DNA from: an uncultured Clostridia bacterium
GTDB lineage: Bacteria; Bacillota; Clostridia; TANB77; CAG-508
Direction of reading: 5' to 3'
NCBI GenBank assembly: GCA_934131055.1
Contig: CAKOZB010000043.1
Span: 1-11,267 of the forward strand
Length of the DNA: 11,267 bases
In this document: in pieces, positions 1-6,183 of the stretch
Layout of the letters: the number at the start of each line of letters is the position of its first letter
How positions within the stretch are numbered: the first letter of the stretch is position 1
The notes under the pieces: generated by a model
Seen by the model: the letters and a program-made list of their open reading frames with translations, nothing else
Databases searched by the model: none
Told to the model about the DNA's origin: nothing
Program-made: the position numbers and the translations under genes

Positions 1-144
1 TCCTGGATGGAATTTTGTTCCTCTTTGTCTAACTAGAATGTTTCCAGCTGGAACAACTTGACCATCAGCTCTTTTTAGTCCAAGACGTTTTGACTCACTG
101 TCTCTTCCGTTCTTAACACTACCTTGACCTTTCTTATGAGCCAT
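1..144 (-). CDS. rpmA: 50S ribosomal protein L27 (N-terminal part, runs off the window)
   Basis: Structural protein of the large ribosomal subunit whose N-terminus reaches toward the peptidyl-transferase centre. The visible 48 residues begin [19 protein letters not shown] and continue through [20 protein letters not shown], a clear L27 match; the C-terminal half lies beyond position 1. The ATG at 144 follows a good Shine-Dalgarno (AAGGGAG), and an in-frame TGA lies three codons upstream, so the protein cannot start earlier. Most Bacillota L27 proteins carry a short N-terminal leader ending in a phenylalanine pair that the protease Prp removes; here the protein starts directly in the E. coli-like mature form. 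Only 43 bases separate it from rplU, so the usual intervening prp gene is absent. Co-transcribed with rplU. Identification is essentially certain. Confidence 0.97.
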   Translation of the reverse strand, partial: MAHKKGQGSVKNGRDSESKRLGLKRADGQVVPAGNILVRQRGTKFHPG

Positions 145-187
145 TATGTTTCACTCCCTTCATGTTTTTATATTCTCTATATAATTA

Positions 188-526
188 TTATTTTGTTTCT
201 GCTTTCTTCTCTGCAGCAACTTTTATAGATGTTATTTCAACCTTTGTGAATGGTTGTCTATGTCCTTGAGTTCTTCTTTCATTTTTCTTAGCTTTGTATC
301 TGTAGATAACTATTTTCTTACCTTTTCCATTAGCTAATACTTTTCCCTCAACTTTTACACCTTTAACATAAGGAGCTCCAACTTCTACTTTTTTGTCATC
401 AGATACTAAAACAACTTTATCAAAAGAAACTTTCTTTCCTTCTTCAGCATCTAATTTTTCGAAAAATACAACATCTCCTTCTGCTACTTTGTATTGTTTT
501 CCACAACTTTCAATTATTGCGTACAT
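188..526 (-). CDS. rplU: 50S ribosomal protein L21
   Basis: Large-subunit ribosomal protein that binds 23S rRNA. The 112 residues start [18 protein letters not shown], the standard L21 N-terminus, and carry the family's basic RNA-binding stretch ([17 protein letters not shown]) and C-terminal TxxxI segment. The family is usually a little over 100 residues, so this is full length with a short Lys/Ala/Glu-rich tail. The reading frame is open for 18 codons further upstream, but the ATG at 526 is chosen because a strong GGGAGGTG Shine-Dalgarno lies just before it and all L21 homology begins there. First gene of the rplU-rpmA unit, preceded by an L21 leader RNA and its own promoter; likely autoregulated through that leader. 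Confidence 0.97.
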   Translation of the reverse strand: MYAIIESCGKQYKVAEGDVVFFEKLDAEEGKKVSFDKVVLVSDDKKVEVGAPYVKGVKVEGKVLANGKGKKIVIYRYKAKKNERRTQGHRQPFTKVEITSIKVAAEKKAETK

Positions 527-634
527 TAATTGTACACCTCCCTTTATATGTATACTCGCTAAGCATAAAATACAAGGCATCTAGCTTATTTTTTATAATC
601 TAGCATTTAGTGGCCCGACTCAGGCGGCTTACAG
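527..634 (-). ncRNA. L21 leader: structured 5' UTR of rplU-rpmA
   Basis: This is the transcribed region between the rplU promoter and the rplU start. It is much richer in G and C than its surroundings in its 5' part, and can form a hairpin at 613-625 (GCCTGA/TCGGGC arms on the minus strand) and a second at 581-603 (CTAGATTAT/ATAAGCTAG, one mismatch, A5 loop). Near its 3' end (551-577) it carries the segments CCTTGTATT and TTAGCGAGTA, which I recognise as the conserved core of the Bacillota L21 leader. Known role of the family: cis-regulatory leader of the rplU operon, presumed to sense free ribosomal protein. The fold here was judged by eye only, and the assignment is from memory of the motif. 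Confidence 0.72.
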
Positions 635-640
635 GCTATA

Positions 641-669
641 ATTTTATCACATAAATTTGTTCTTGTCAA
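641..669 (-). promoter_or_regulatory. Near-consensus sigma-A promoter of rplU-rpmA
   Basis: On the minus strand TTGACA (664-669), a spacer of exactly 17 bases, then TAAAAT (641-646); predicted start near 634. The -35 box lies only three bases beyond the rng stop codon. I see no terminator between rng and this promoter, so rplU-rpmA probably receives both its own strong transcription and read-through from pth-rng. The strength suits a ribosomal protein operon. Confidence 0.85.
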
Positions 670-672
670 TGT

Positions 673-1878
673 TTATAGTTTTTTTCTTGTCATTTCTAAT
701 AAATCTAATTTTGTAAAGCCCATTATTTGAGTTTTACTCCTATCTTTCTTTAATTCTTTTTCTAATAAATTCATTATATTCTTACGGTCTTGCTCTTCTT
801 CCATATCGATGTAATCTATTACGATTATTCCACTTATGTTTCTAAGCCTTAGTTGTTTTGCTATTTCCACTGTTGCTTCTTGATTAACCTTATATATTGT
901 ATTTTCCTTGCTAGAGTTTTTCTTTCCTGTGAATTTTCCAGAATTTATGTCTATGGCTGTTAGTGCTTCTGTTTTATCTATTGTTATAAAGCCTCCACAT
1001 TTTAACCATATTTTTCTGTCCTTCATTTCTTCTATTTGCCCAGCTATATCATGCATTTTGGTTAAATCTTCATTCTCATTTAAAACAACTTCGACATTTT
1101 CTTTTCCAATTTTCTTTAAATATTCTAATATTGTTTCACAGGTATTTTTTGAGTTAACAATTACTCTATCTACATCAGTTTCTAATACACTTACTAAAAA
1201 CTTTGATATTACATCATAATTTTGAAAAATTAGTTGCGGTCTTTTATCTTTCAAACTTTCATCATATGATGCCTTTATCTTTTTCCATATCTCTATTAAA
1301 TCAGCAACATCTTTTTCTATTTCAGCTTTTCCCTTGCCTTCGGCTGATGTTCTTAAAATTAGTCCGTATTTATTGTTTTCATTTAATCCACTTAATATTT
1401 CAGAAGCTAGATTTTTTAGTCTGGCTCTTTCTTCTTTGTTTTCAATCTTTTGAGAAACTGTTATAAAATCCACATTTATCATTAATACAGATAATCTTCC
1501 AGTTATGCTAATATGTGTTGATACTCTTGCCCCTTTTAGGTTTTCCTCGCTCTTTTTTACTTGTACCAGTACTGGCATATTTACTTTTAAATAGTCTTTT
1601 ATTTTATACTTTTCAAGATTCTCATCTTTATTTCCTGTTACATTACTTACCTTTGGTATTACATCTTTTATATGTATAAAAGCATTTTTATCTTCTCCAA
1701 TATCAATAAAAGCCGACTGCATTCCTGGTAAAAGGTCTCTCACAATTCCACAATAAATATTTCCTTCATTAGCTTTAATAGATTCGTCATCATCATATTT
1801 CTCAATTAACTTACCATTTTCAACTAATGCTATTAAATTACTACCATCCTCATTTTTATTAATTATTATATCTTTCAT
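673..1878 (-). CDS. rng: Ribonuclease G/E family endoribonuclease, short form without zinc-link
   Basis: Endoribonuclease that cuts single-stranded AU-rich RNA (16S rRNA 5' processing and mRNA decay in the E. coli relatives), acting in the cytoplasm. The 401 residues hold an S1-like region (about 35-125, with GIVRDLLPGMQSAFIDIG) and the DNase I-like catalytic region with TEALTAIDINSG (D310, N312) and IIVIDYIDM (D355); these align with E. coli RNase E D303, N305 and D346. The protein stops at LLEMTRKKL, immediately before where E. coli RNase E/G has the CPxC zinc-link and the small domain used in tetramer formation. Both alternative frames at the A7 run near the end stop quickly and give no CxxC, so this looks like the true end. 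Start ATG has AAAGGAAC upstream; 14 bases downstream of pth, hence an operon. Confidence 0.93.
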   Translation of the reverse strand: MKDIIINKNEDGSNLIALVENGKLIEKYDDDESIKANEGNIYCGIVRDLLPGMQSAFIDIGEDKNAFIHIKDVIPKVSNVTGNKDENLEKYKIKDYLKVNMPVLVQVKKSEENLKGARVSTHISITGRLSVLMINVDFITVSQKIENKEERARLKNLASEILSGLNENNKYGLILRTSAEGKGKAEIEKDVADLIEIWKKIKASYDESLKDKRPQLIFQNYDVISKFLVSVLETDVDRVIVNSKNTCETILEYLKKIGKENVEVVLNENEDLTKMHDIAGQIEEMKDRKIWLKCGGFITIDKTEALTAIDINSGKFTGKKNSSKENTIYKVNQEATVEIAKQLRLRNISGIIVIDYIDMEEEQDRKNIMNLLEKELKKDRSKTQIMGFTKLDLLEMTRKKL

Positions 1879-1892
1879 TTTGTTATGTTCCT

Positions 1893-2450
1893 TTAATTCA
1901 ATCTATTCATTGCATTATCTATTCCAATTTTCAGAATTTCTTCAACTGCAACTTCTGCTTTCTCCACACCAATTTCTAGTTTCTTATATTCTTCGTCATC
2001 GACTCTTCCTATGACATAATCGACTAAATCAGCTATTTTCTCTTGTTTTCCTGTTCCAACCCTAACACGTGGAAAATCGGTAGTATTTAACTCTTTTACC
2101 ATAGATTTCATTCCATTGTGTGTTCCTGCTCCACCTTTTTTTCTTATTTTCATAGTTCCAGTTTCTATATCTATATCGTCAAATATTGTTATTATATCTT
2201 TTGCTTCTATTTTATAAAATTTAGCAAACTTTTCCACACATTCTCCACTCGCGTTCATATATGTTTGTGGTTTTAACAATATTACTTTTTCGCCTTCTAT
2301 TACACCTGTTCCAAATAGTCCATTAAATTTTTCTTTTTTAACTTCTATTTCGTATTTTGCAGATAATTTATTTATTACATCAAATCCCATGTTGTGTCTT
2401 GTTTTAGAATACTCTGGCTCTGGATTTCCAAGCCCCACTATCAAATACAT
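1893..2450 (-). CDS. pth: Peptidyl-tRNA hydrolase
   Basis: Cleaves the ester bond of peptidyl-tRNAs released prematurely from ribosomes, recycling tRNA. The 185 residues carry the family landmarks: IVGLGNPEPEY (N9), TRHNMGFD (catalytic H19), LLKPQTYMNASG, FDDIDIETG (D91) and GGAGTHNGMKS (tRNA-binding H and N), and length is normal. E. coli has His next to the catalytic-triad Asp (HDE); here that position is Phe. The ATG at 2450 is chosen over 21 more upstream codons because homology starts there and AAGAGGG precedes it; the upstream codons also cover the promoter. First gene of a pth-rng unit, transcribed divergently from era. Confidence 0.96.
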   Translation of the reverse strand: MYLIVGLGNPEPEYSKTRHNMGFDVINKLSAKYEIEVKKEKFNGLFGTGVIEGEKVILLKPQTYMNASGECVEKFAKFYKIEAKDIITIFDDIDIETGTMKIRKKGGAGTHNGMKSMVKELNTTDFPRVRVGTGKQEKIADLVDYVIGRVDDEEYKKLEIGVEKAEVAVEEILKIGIDNAMNRLN

Positions 2451-2484
2451 AGTTTTCCCTCTTCTTAAAAAAATTTCACTTGAT

Positions 2485-2513
2485 AGTATAGCATAAATTT
2501 TGACACATTGCAA
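2485..2513 (-). promoter_or_regulatory. Promoter of pth-rng (extended -10)
   Basis: On the minus strand TTGCAA (2508-2513), a 17-base spacer, then TATACT (2485-2490) preceded by TG one base before it, making an extended -10. The predicted start is near 2478, leaving a leader of about 28 bases. Its spacer overlaps the -35 of the opposite era promoter. Confidence 0.7.
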
Positions 2514-2528
2514 AAAATATTATATAAT
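2500..2528 (+). promoter_or_regulatory. Perfect sigma-A consensus promoter of era-yqzL-recO
   Basis: TTGACA (2500-2505), exactly 17 bases, TATAAT (2523-2528): both hexamers and the spacing match the housekeeping consensus perfectly. The predicted start is near 2535, about 23 bases before the era ATG, leaving room for the GGAG ribosome binding site. Confidence 0.88.
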
Positions 2529-2557
2529 TCTAATAGATTATTTTTATGGAGTAAATT

Positions 2558-3466
2558 ATGGAAAATTCAAATTTTAAATCTGGCTTTGTTTCTATGTTAG
2601 GCAGAACAAATGTTGGAAAATCTAGTATTATAAATGCCTTAGTCGGCGAAAAGGTTGCAGCAGTTGCAAACAAAACTCAGACTACAAGAACTGCAATTAG
2701 GGCAATCGTAAATCGTCCAAATTCACAAATTATATTTGTAGACACACCTGGAATACATAAACCAAAGTCTAAGCTCGGAAACGTAATGGTGGAAACTGCT
2801 TTTGGAGCCTCTTTGGACGTTGATATAATTGTTTTTGTTATTGATGCAACTTCTGAGGAAATTGGCAGAGGTGATCGAATTATATTAGACAAGATAATAG
2901 AATCTAAGAAAAAATGTATTCTTGTAATTAACAAAATTGATTTAGTTGATAAAGCTCAAATTGCAAAATTAATCGAGCTATATTCTAACGAATATAATTT
3001 TCAGGCTGTTATTCCTATTTCTGTTACTAAAAATAAAAACTTAGATGTTTTGTTAGATGAAATTGAAACACACCTAAAACCAGGTCCTGCATATTATGAT
3101 ACTGAGGAATATACAGACCAAACCTTGAGACAACTTGCAGAAGAGACCATAAGAGAAAAAGCTTTGAAACTTTTGAATGACGAAGTTCCTCATGGAATTT
3201 ACGTTGAAACAGATAAAATGAAATTTAGAAAAACTAAGACTGGCGAAGGAATTTATGACGTTTCTGCAACTATATATTGTTTAAGAAATTCTCATAAAGG
3301 AATCATCATCGGTAAAGACGGCCAAATGCTTAAAAAGATTGGAACATATGCAAGAGAAGACTTAGAGAAAATGCTGGATACTAAGATAAACTTGCAGTTG
3401 TGGGTTAAAGTTAGAGAAGATTGGCTAAATGACACTGCACTTGTTAAGAAATTTAAATTACAATAA
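2558..3466 (+). CDS. era: GTPase Era, 30S ribosome assembly factor
   Basis: Essential-type GTPase that binds the 3' end of 16S rRNA and checks 30S subunit maturation. The 302 residues (normal length) contain the GTPase motifs G1 GRTNVGKS (15-22), switch region TRTAI around 43-47, G3 DTPG (62-65) and G4 NKID (125-128), with ISVTKNKN as the G5 region. They are followed by a C-terminal KH domain with GKDG loop (252-255) and the KINLQLWVKV strand typical of Era. The G1 motif has Thr where most Era proteins have Pro (GRPNVGKS), unlikely to matter. Start ATG follows GGAG. Heads the plus-strand unit with yqzL and recO, the usual Bacillota order. YbeY, which acts in the same 16S maturation pathway, lies in the other operon in this window. 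Confidence 0.98.
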   Translation: MENSNFKSGFVSMLGRTNVGKSSIINALVGEKVAAVANKTQTTRTAIRAIVNRPNSQIIFVDTPGIHKPKSKLGNVMVETAFGASLDVDIIVFVIDATSEEIGRGDRIILDKIIESKKKCILVINKIDLVDKAQIAKLIELYSNEYNFQAVIPISVTKNKNLDVLLDEIETHLKPGPAYYDTEEYTDQTLRQLAEETIREKALKLLNDEVPHGIYVETDKMKFRKTKTGEGIYDVSATIYCLRNSHKGIIIGKDGQMLKKIGTYAREDLEKMLDTKINLQLWVKVREDWLNDTALVKKFKLQ

Positions 3467-3470
3467 TTTT

Positions 3471-3516
3471 TAGTATAAAAAGCTAAAATTAGCAAAAGAT
3501 AAAATTAGCTAGTATA
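3471..3516. repeat. 16-bp tandem repeat flanked by TAGTATA
   Basis: In the era-yqzL gap, two 16-base units (3478-3493 and 3494-3509, AAAAGCTAAAATTAGC and AAAAGATAAAATTAGC) sit directly head to tail with one mismatch. The pair is bracketed by TAGTATA at 3471-3477 and 3510-3516. The first unit can also form a five-pair hairpin (GCTAA/TTAGC). There is no T-run, so it is not a terminator, and no convincing promoter. It may be chance in AT-rich DNA or a duplicated regulatory site. Confidence 0.6.
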
Positions 3517-3541
3517 TTTGTTATACATTAGGAGGAGTCAT

Positions 3542-3727
3542 ATGATAAAAAAATTAGCATGGAATACTTTTAAAAGCACTGGTAATATCAATACTTTTCT
3601 GGAATTAATAGAAGTAGAAAATGTTGAAAGAGATTTACAAAAAAACACACTAAATAATCAAATAAATTACGAGAAGGATATTTATGGGAATAATAAAGAC
3701 AAAGGGAATAATTCTTTTAGAAAGTAA
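3542..3727 (+). CDS. yqzL: YqzL-like small protein
   Basis: Small protein of 61 residues with unknown function. The first 25 residues (MIKKLAWNTFKSTGNINTFL) show the YqzL pattern W-x2-F-x2-TGNI-x2-(Y/F)L, and the position between era and recO is exactly that of yqzL in Bacillus and many Clostridia. Bacillus YqzL is shorter, under 50 residues; the extra length here is an Asn/Lys-rich tail that overlaps recO by 44 bases in another frame and may be unconstrained. The ATG at 3542 is chosen over a start at 3518 because AGGAGGAGTCAT precedes it, one of the strongest ribosome binding sites in the window. Probably translated efficiently and coupled to recO. Family call rests on the motif and synteny. 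Confidence 0.8.
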   Translation: MIKKLAWNTFKSTGNINTFLELIEVENVERDLQKNTLNNQINYEKDIYGNNKDKGNNSFRK

Positions 3728-4412
3728 CATGGGAGATTTTGATAAAATGGTATCAATTTTAACTCCTGATATTGGTAAAATTGGTTGTGCTGCAAAGGGG
3801 GCCAGAAAACCTAAGAGCCCTCTTATGGCTGGCACCCAATTTTTAAGTTTTAGCGACTTAGTTGTATATAGTGGCGTAAATTCTTATAATCTAAACTCAT
3901 GCGAGCCTATCGAAGTTTTTTACAATATTCGTAAAGACTTGGGCAAACTAACATATGCTTCTTTTATTTCAAGGCTTGTATATGATGTTACCGACGAAAA
4001 CCAGTACACATACAAGATTCTTCAATTGTTATTAAATACATTATATATAATCTCAGAAACAGACGTGGACAAAGATTTTATACTGTCTGTTTTCGAATTA
4101 CGTCTTATGGTATTGCTCGGCTATTCCCCAAGGCTTGGAAAATGTGTAAGCTGTGGCTCTCCAGAAAATATCTGCTATTTTAGCATAGCTCACAGTGGTT
4201 TCTTATGTAACAATTGTGGAAGAGTAGATAAATCTGCAATTCAAATTACTAAAGATACTTTCGATGCTCTAAAATATATATGTACAGCACCTGCAAAAAA
4301 AATATATTCATTCAACGTATCTGATGAATCAAAAAAAGAACTGCAAATAATTAGCAGTTTGTATTTAAATAAGAATTTAGATAAAGATTATAAATTTGAA
4401 AAGCTATTTTAG
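3684..4412 (+). CDS. recO: DNA repair protein RecO
   Basis: Recombination mediator that with RecR loads RecA on SSB-coated single-stranded DNA and anneals strands. The 242 residues are normal length: an N-terminal OB-fold (about 1-80, opening MGIIKTKGIILLES with the basic GARKPKSP segment), a helical middle, and a zinc site made of C154/C157 (GKCVSCG) and C175/C178 (FLCNNCG). All four cysteines are present. The ATG at 3684 follows AGAAGG with good spacing and lies inside the yqzL frame, so translation is probably coupled. The 3' end runs 9 bases into the convergent NUDIX gene with no terminator between. Confidence 0.95.
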   Translation: MGIIKTKGIILLESNMGDFDKMVSILTPDIGKIGCAAKGARKPKSPLMAGTQFLSFSDLVVYSGVNSYNLNSCEPIEVFYNIRKDLGKLTYASFISRLVYDVTDENQYTYKILQLLLNTLYIISETDVDKDFILSVFELRLMVLLGYSPRLGKCVSCGSPENICYFSIAHSGFLCNNCGRVDKSAIQITKDTFDALKYICTAPAKKIYSFNVSDESKKELQIISSLYLNKNLDKDYKFEKLF

Positions 4413-4919
4413 CATTTCTCCTTTCATATATCCATCATAATAATTTTTCAATAAGTTATATGATGGATTTATTGTTGGTACAACTTCTTTATTTTCTATC
4501 ATCTTGTCAAATTCTTCAAAAGTTACATTTTTAATATTGACTACCTCTTCATCTTGCAATATTATTTTATCTTTTGAAAATCTTCTTTGTACTAGCCATA
4601 TATCAACTATATCTTTTACCCTTGTATAACTTCCTATATATGTTATCTCTTCATCTTGTATATCTAATCCTAACTCTTCTTTCATTTCTCTTTTTACAGC
4701 TTCTAAGCTGGTCTCACCACTTATAACGCCTCCACCTGATTGTTCCCATAATCCGGGAAATATCTTCTTTTCATTAGAACGTTGCTGAATCCATAATTTA
4801 TCGTCTTCAAGAAGCCAAACATGGACTGAAATGCTATATTCATTTTTTTCCAATTTACCTCTTTCTCTTATATTTTCTAATTTTTCTCTTCTTTTATTAA
4901 AAATATCAACATTCTCCAT
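4404..4919 (-). CDS. NUDIX hydrolase
   Basis: Predicted hydrolase of a nucleoside diphosphate linked to another group; the substrate cannot be read from the sequence. The complete NUDIX box is present in GGGVISGETSLEAV-KREMKEELGL (the G-x5-E-x7-REUxEExGU pattern), preceded by SISVHVWLLEDD and IQQRSNEKKIFPGLWE. This arrangement is typical of the YfcD/isopentenyl-diphosphate-isomerase-like branch, but I see nothing that shows IPP isomerase activity. I chose the ATG at 4919 (171 residues), not the in-frame ATG at 4931, because the four codons between (ATGGAGGGAGAA) themselves form the ribosome binding site for it. It has its own extended -10 promoter and is a single-gene unit, converging on recO. 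Confidence 0.9.
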   Translation of the reverse strand: MENVDIFNKRREKLENIRERGKLEKNEYSISVHVWLLEDDKLWIQQRSNEKKIFPGLWEQSGGGVISGETSLEAVKREMKEELGLDIQDEEITYIGSYTRVKDIVDIWLVQRRFSKDKIILQDEEVVNIKNVTFEEFDKMIENKEVVPTINPSYNLLKNYYDGYMKGEMLK

Positions 4920-4960
4920 TTCTCCCTCCATAATTTATAATAACAATTTATTCCAAATAT

Positions 4961-4969
4961 AGTATATCA
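4961..4969 (-). promoter_or_regulatory. Extended -10 promoter of the NUDIX gene
   Basis: On the minus strand TGATATACT gives a TATACT -10 box (4961-4966) with the TGN extension. No good -35 is present at 17 bases, which extended -10 promoters tolerate. It lies between the terminator at 5002-5044 and the gene, as expected for an independent unit, with a leader of about 35 bases. Confidence 0.5.
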
Positions 4970-5001
4970 TATTTTTATTTACAAAGCTATTAAAGTTTAC
5001 C

Positions 5002-5044
5002 AAAAAAAATAATTCGTATTACTAAATAACACGAATTATTTTTT
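5002..5044 (-). terminator. Rho-independent terminator, possibly bidirectional
   Basis: Arms 5006-5020 and 5028-5042 form a 15-pair stem (one G-U pair on the minus strand) with a 7-base loop. On the minus strand it is followed by a run of eight T, and it begins just after the DUF3048 stop codon, so it ends the long operon. On the plus strand it is followed by six T, C, then three T, so it could also stop recO transcripts that read antisense through the NUDIX gene. Confidence 0.88.
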
Positions 5045-5046
5045 CT

Positions 5047-6126
5047 TTAATCAACATCCTCTGTTACGGTTTCCTCTGCCCCTTCTATTGTTACTTTTGC
5101 ATTTATTGGGCATATTTGAACATATGTATTTCCGTCATTTACTTTTATTTCGTTTCCATCTAAATCTTTATACACAGTTTGTGCACTTCTTGAAGTTTTT
5201 TCACAAGTAATTTTTATTGCCTTGCCATTTGTAATATAGTATCCATCTAATGTTCCAATATTTGATAATGTTTGTCTGTCTTTGTTTTCTCCATCATTCA
5301 ATACTGAATTTTTTGCAAATGTTATTATTATATTTTTTGTTGTTATATTTTCTCCTGTACTCCAATCAGTTTCTTTTACGCCTTTTGAGTATCTTTGATA
5401 TCTCTTTGTTGTAGCATCATATGTATATTCCACATCATTTGAATAAGAATACGGAATAGTTATTTTTTCTGCACTCTGACCATCTGTTAGTTCAACTTCA
5501 TCTGTTACATATTTTAATACACTTTCTTTTGTAGATGTTGTTTTGTAACCTTTACGTTCTGCTATTGATAAAATTTTTGCTGTGCTTGTTGCTACATTGT
5601 GTGGTGCTCTCTTGTCTTTTACCCTCCAGAATGAGCTTTCACTTTCTGAAATTCCATTTATGTTGTTTACACCTAGATTAGAAATGTCGTATTGTGCCTG
5701 TGGACTCCAACCATAATGAACATATATTGCATCATTTTCTAGGGCATAATCTAAGAAATAATGTCTTGAACTTCTTACAGGTCCAATTTTTTCTAGGTTT
5801 TGTCCTTTAAATAACGCCATTAGTCTACTTTCTCCACCTTCAACAATAATTTCATAAACCATATATGCATTATTTAATCCGCCCTGTGGTAATGCTGCTT
5901 TATGGTTATCTATCATAACTGCTATTGGCCTCTCATCACCCTTAAAAGTTTGAACTGTTTTTATTTCAACTTCTAATGGTGGTTCTTCAACTGTATTCTG
6001 TGATTCTTCATCGTTACTTGCTACATTTTGAGATTTATCTCTATAAAATTTATAGGCAATTATTCCTCCACATAATATAACAATTATTATTAAAATTACT
6101 ACAAGTATTCTAGTTTTATTATTCAT
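5047..6126 (-). CDS. DUF3048 (YerB-like) membrane-anchored extracytoplasmic protein
   Basis: Protein of unknown biochemical role in the YerB family. Residues 8-25 form one membrane segment, then a Ser/Asn/Glu-rich linker (about 30-55), then the DUF3048 N-terminal domain with RPIAVMIDNHKAALPQGG, EGGESRLMALF and the hallmark GPVRSSRHYF (115-124) followed by YVHYGWSPQ, and the C-terminal domain ending GNTYVQICP. Bacillus YerB is a lipoprotein. Here the single Cys near the membrane segment (VILCGG) does not fit a lipobox well because Leu precedes it, so a plain N-terminal anchor is likelier. The ATG follows AAGGAG. Last gene of the operon, 57 bases after dgkA and immediately before the terminator. 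Family assignment is firm; function is not known. Confidence 0.9.
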   Translation of the reverse strand: MNNKTRILVVILIIIVILCGGIIAYKFYRDKSQNVASNDEESQNTVEEPPLEVEIKTVQTFKGDERPIAVMIDNHKAALPQGGLNNAYMVYEIIVEGGESRLMALFKGQNLEKIGPVRSSRHYFLDYALENDAIYVHYGWSPQAQYDISNLGVNNINGISESESSFWRVKDKRAPHNVATSTAKILSIAERKGYKTTSTKESVLKYVTDEVELTDGQSAEKITIPYSYSNDVEYTYDATTKRYQRYSKGVKETDWSTGENITTKNIIITFAKNSVLNDGENKDRQTLSNIGTLDGYYITNGKAIKITCEKTSRSAQTVYKDLDGNEIKVNDGNTYVQICPINAKVTIEGAEETVTEDVD

Positions 6127-6183
6127 ACTTTATACTCCTTGTTTGCTATATTTATAAAATTCGAACGTTAAGCTCTTTCTTTT

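Noticed and set aside
527..580. An 18-codon N-terminal extension of rplU in frame with the gene
   Set aside because: The strong Shine-Dalgarno stands right before the ATG at 526, L21 homology starts there, and the extension overlaps the conserved L21 leader core.
650..690. A frameshift in the A7 run truncating RNase G
   Set aside because: Both shifted frames reach a stop within a few codons and neither encodes the missing CxxC.
2451..2513. A 21-codon N-terminal extension of pth
   Set aside because: It covers the pth promoter and lies outside Pth homology; AAGAGGG precedes the ATG at 2450.
3517..3530. TATACA as a -10 box for yqzL-recO
   Set aside because: No -35 is present and a start from it would remove the ribosome binding site.
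6127..6183. A promoter or operator before the DUF3048 gene, including TTCGAACGTTAA at 6160-6171
   Set aside because: The overlapping short palindromes are within chance in 57 bases, and the best -35/-10 pair has poor sequence and spacing.
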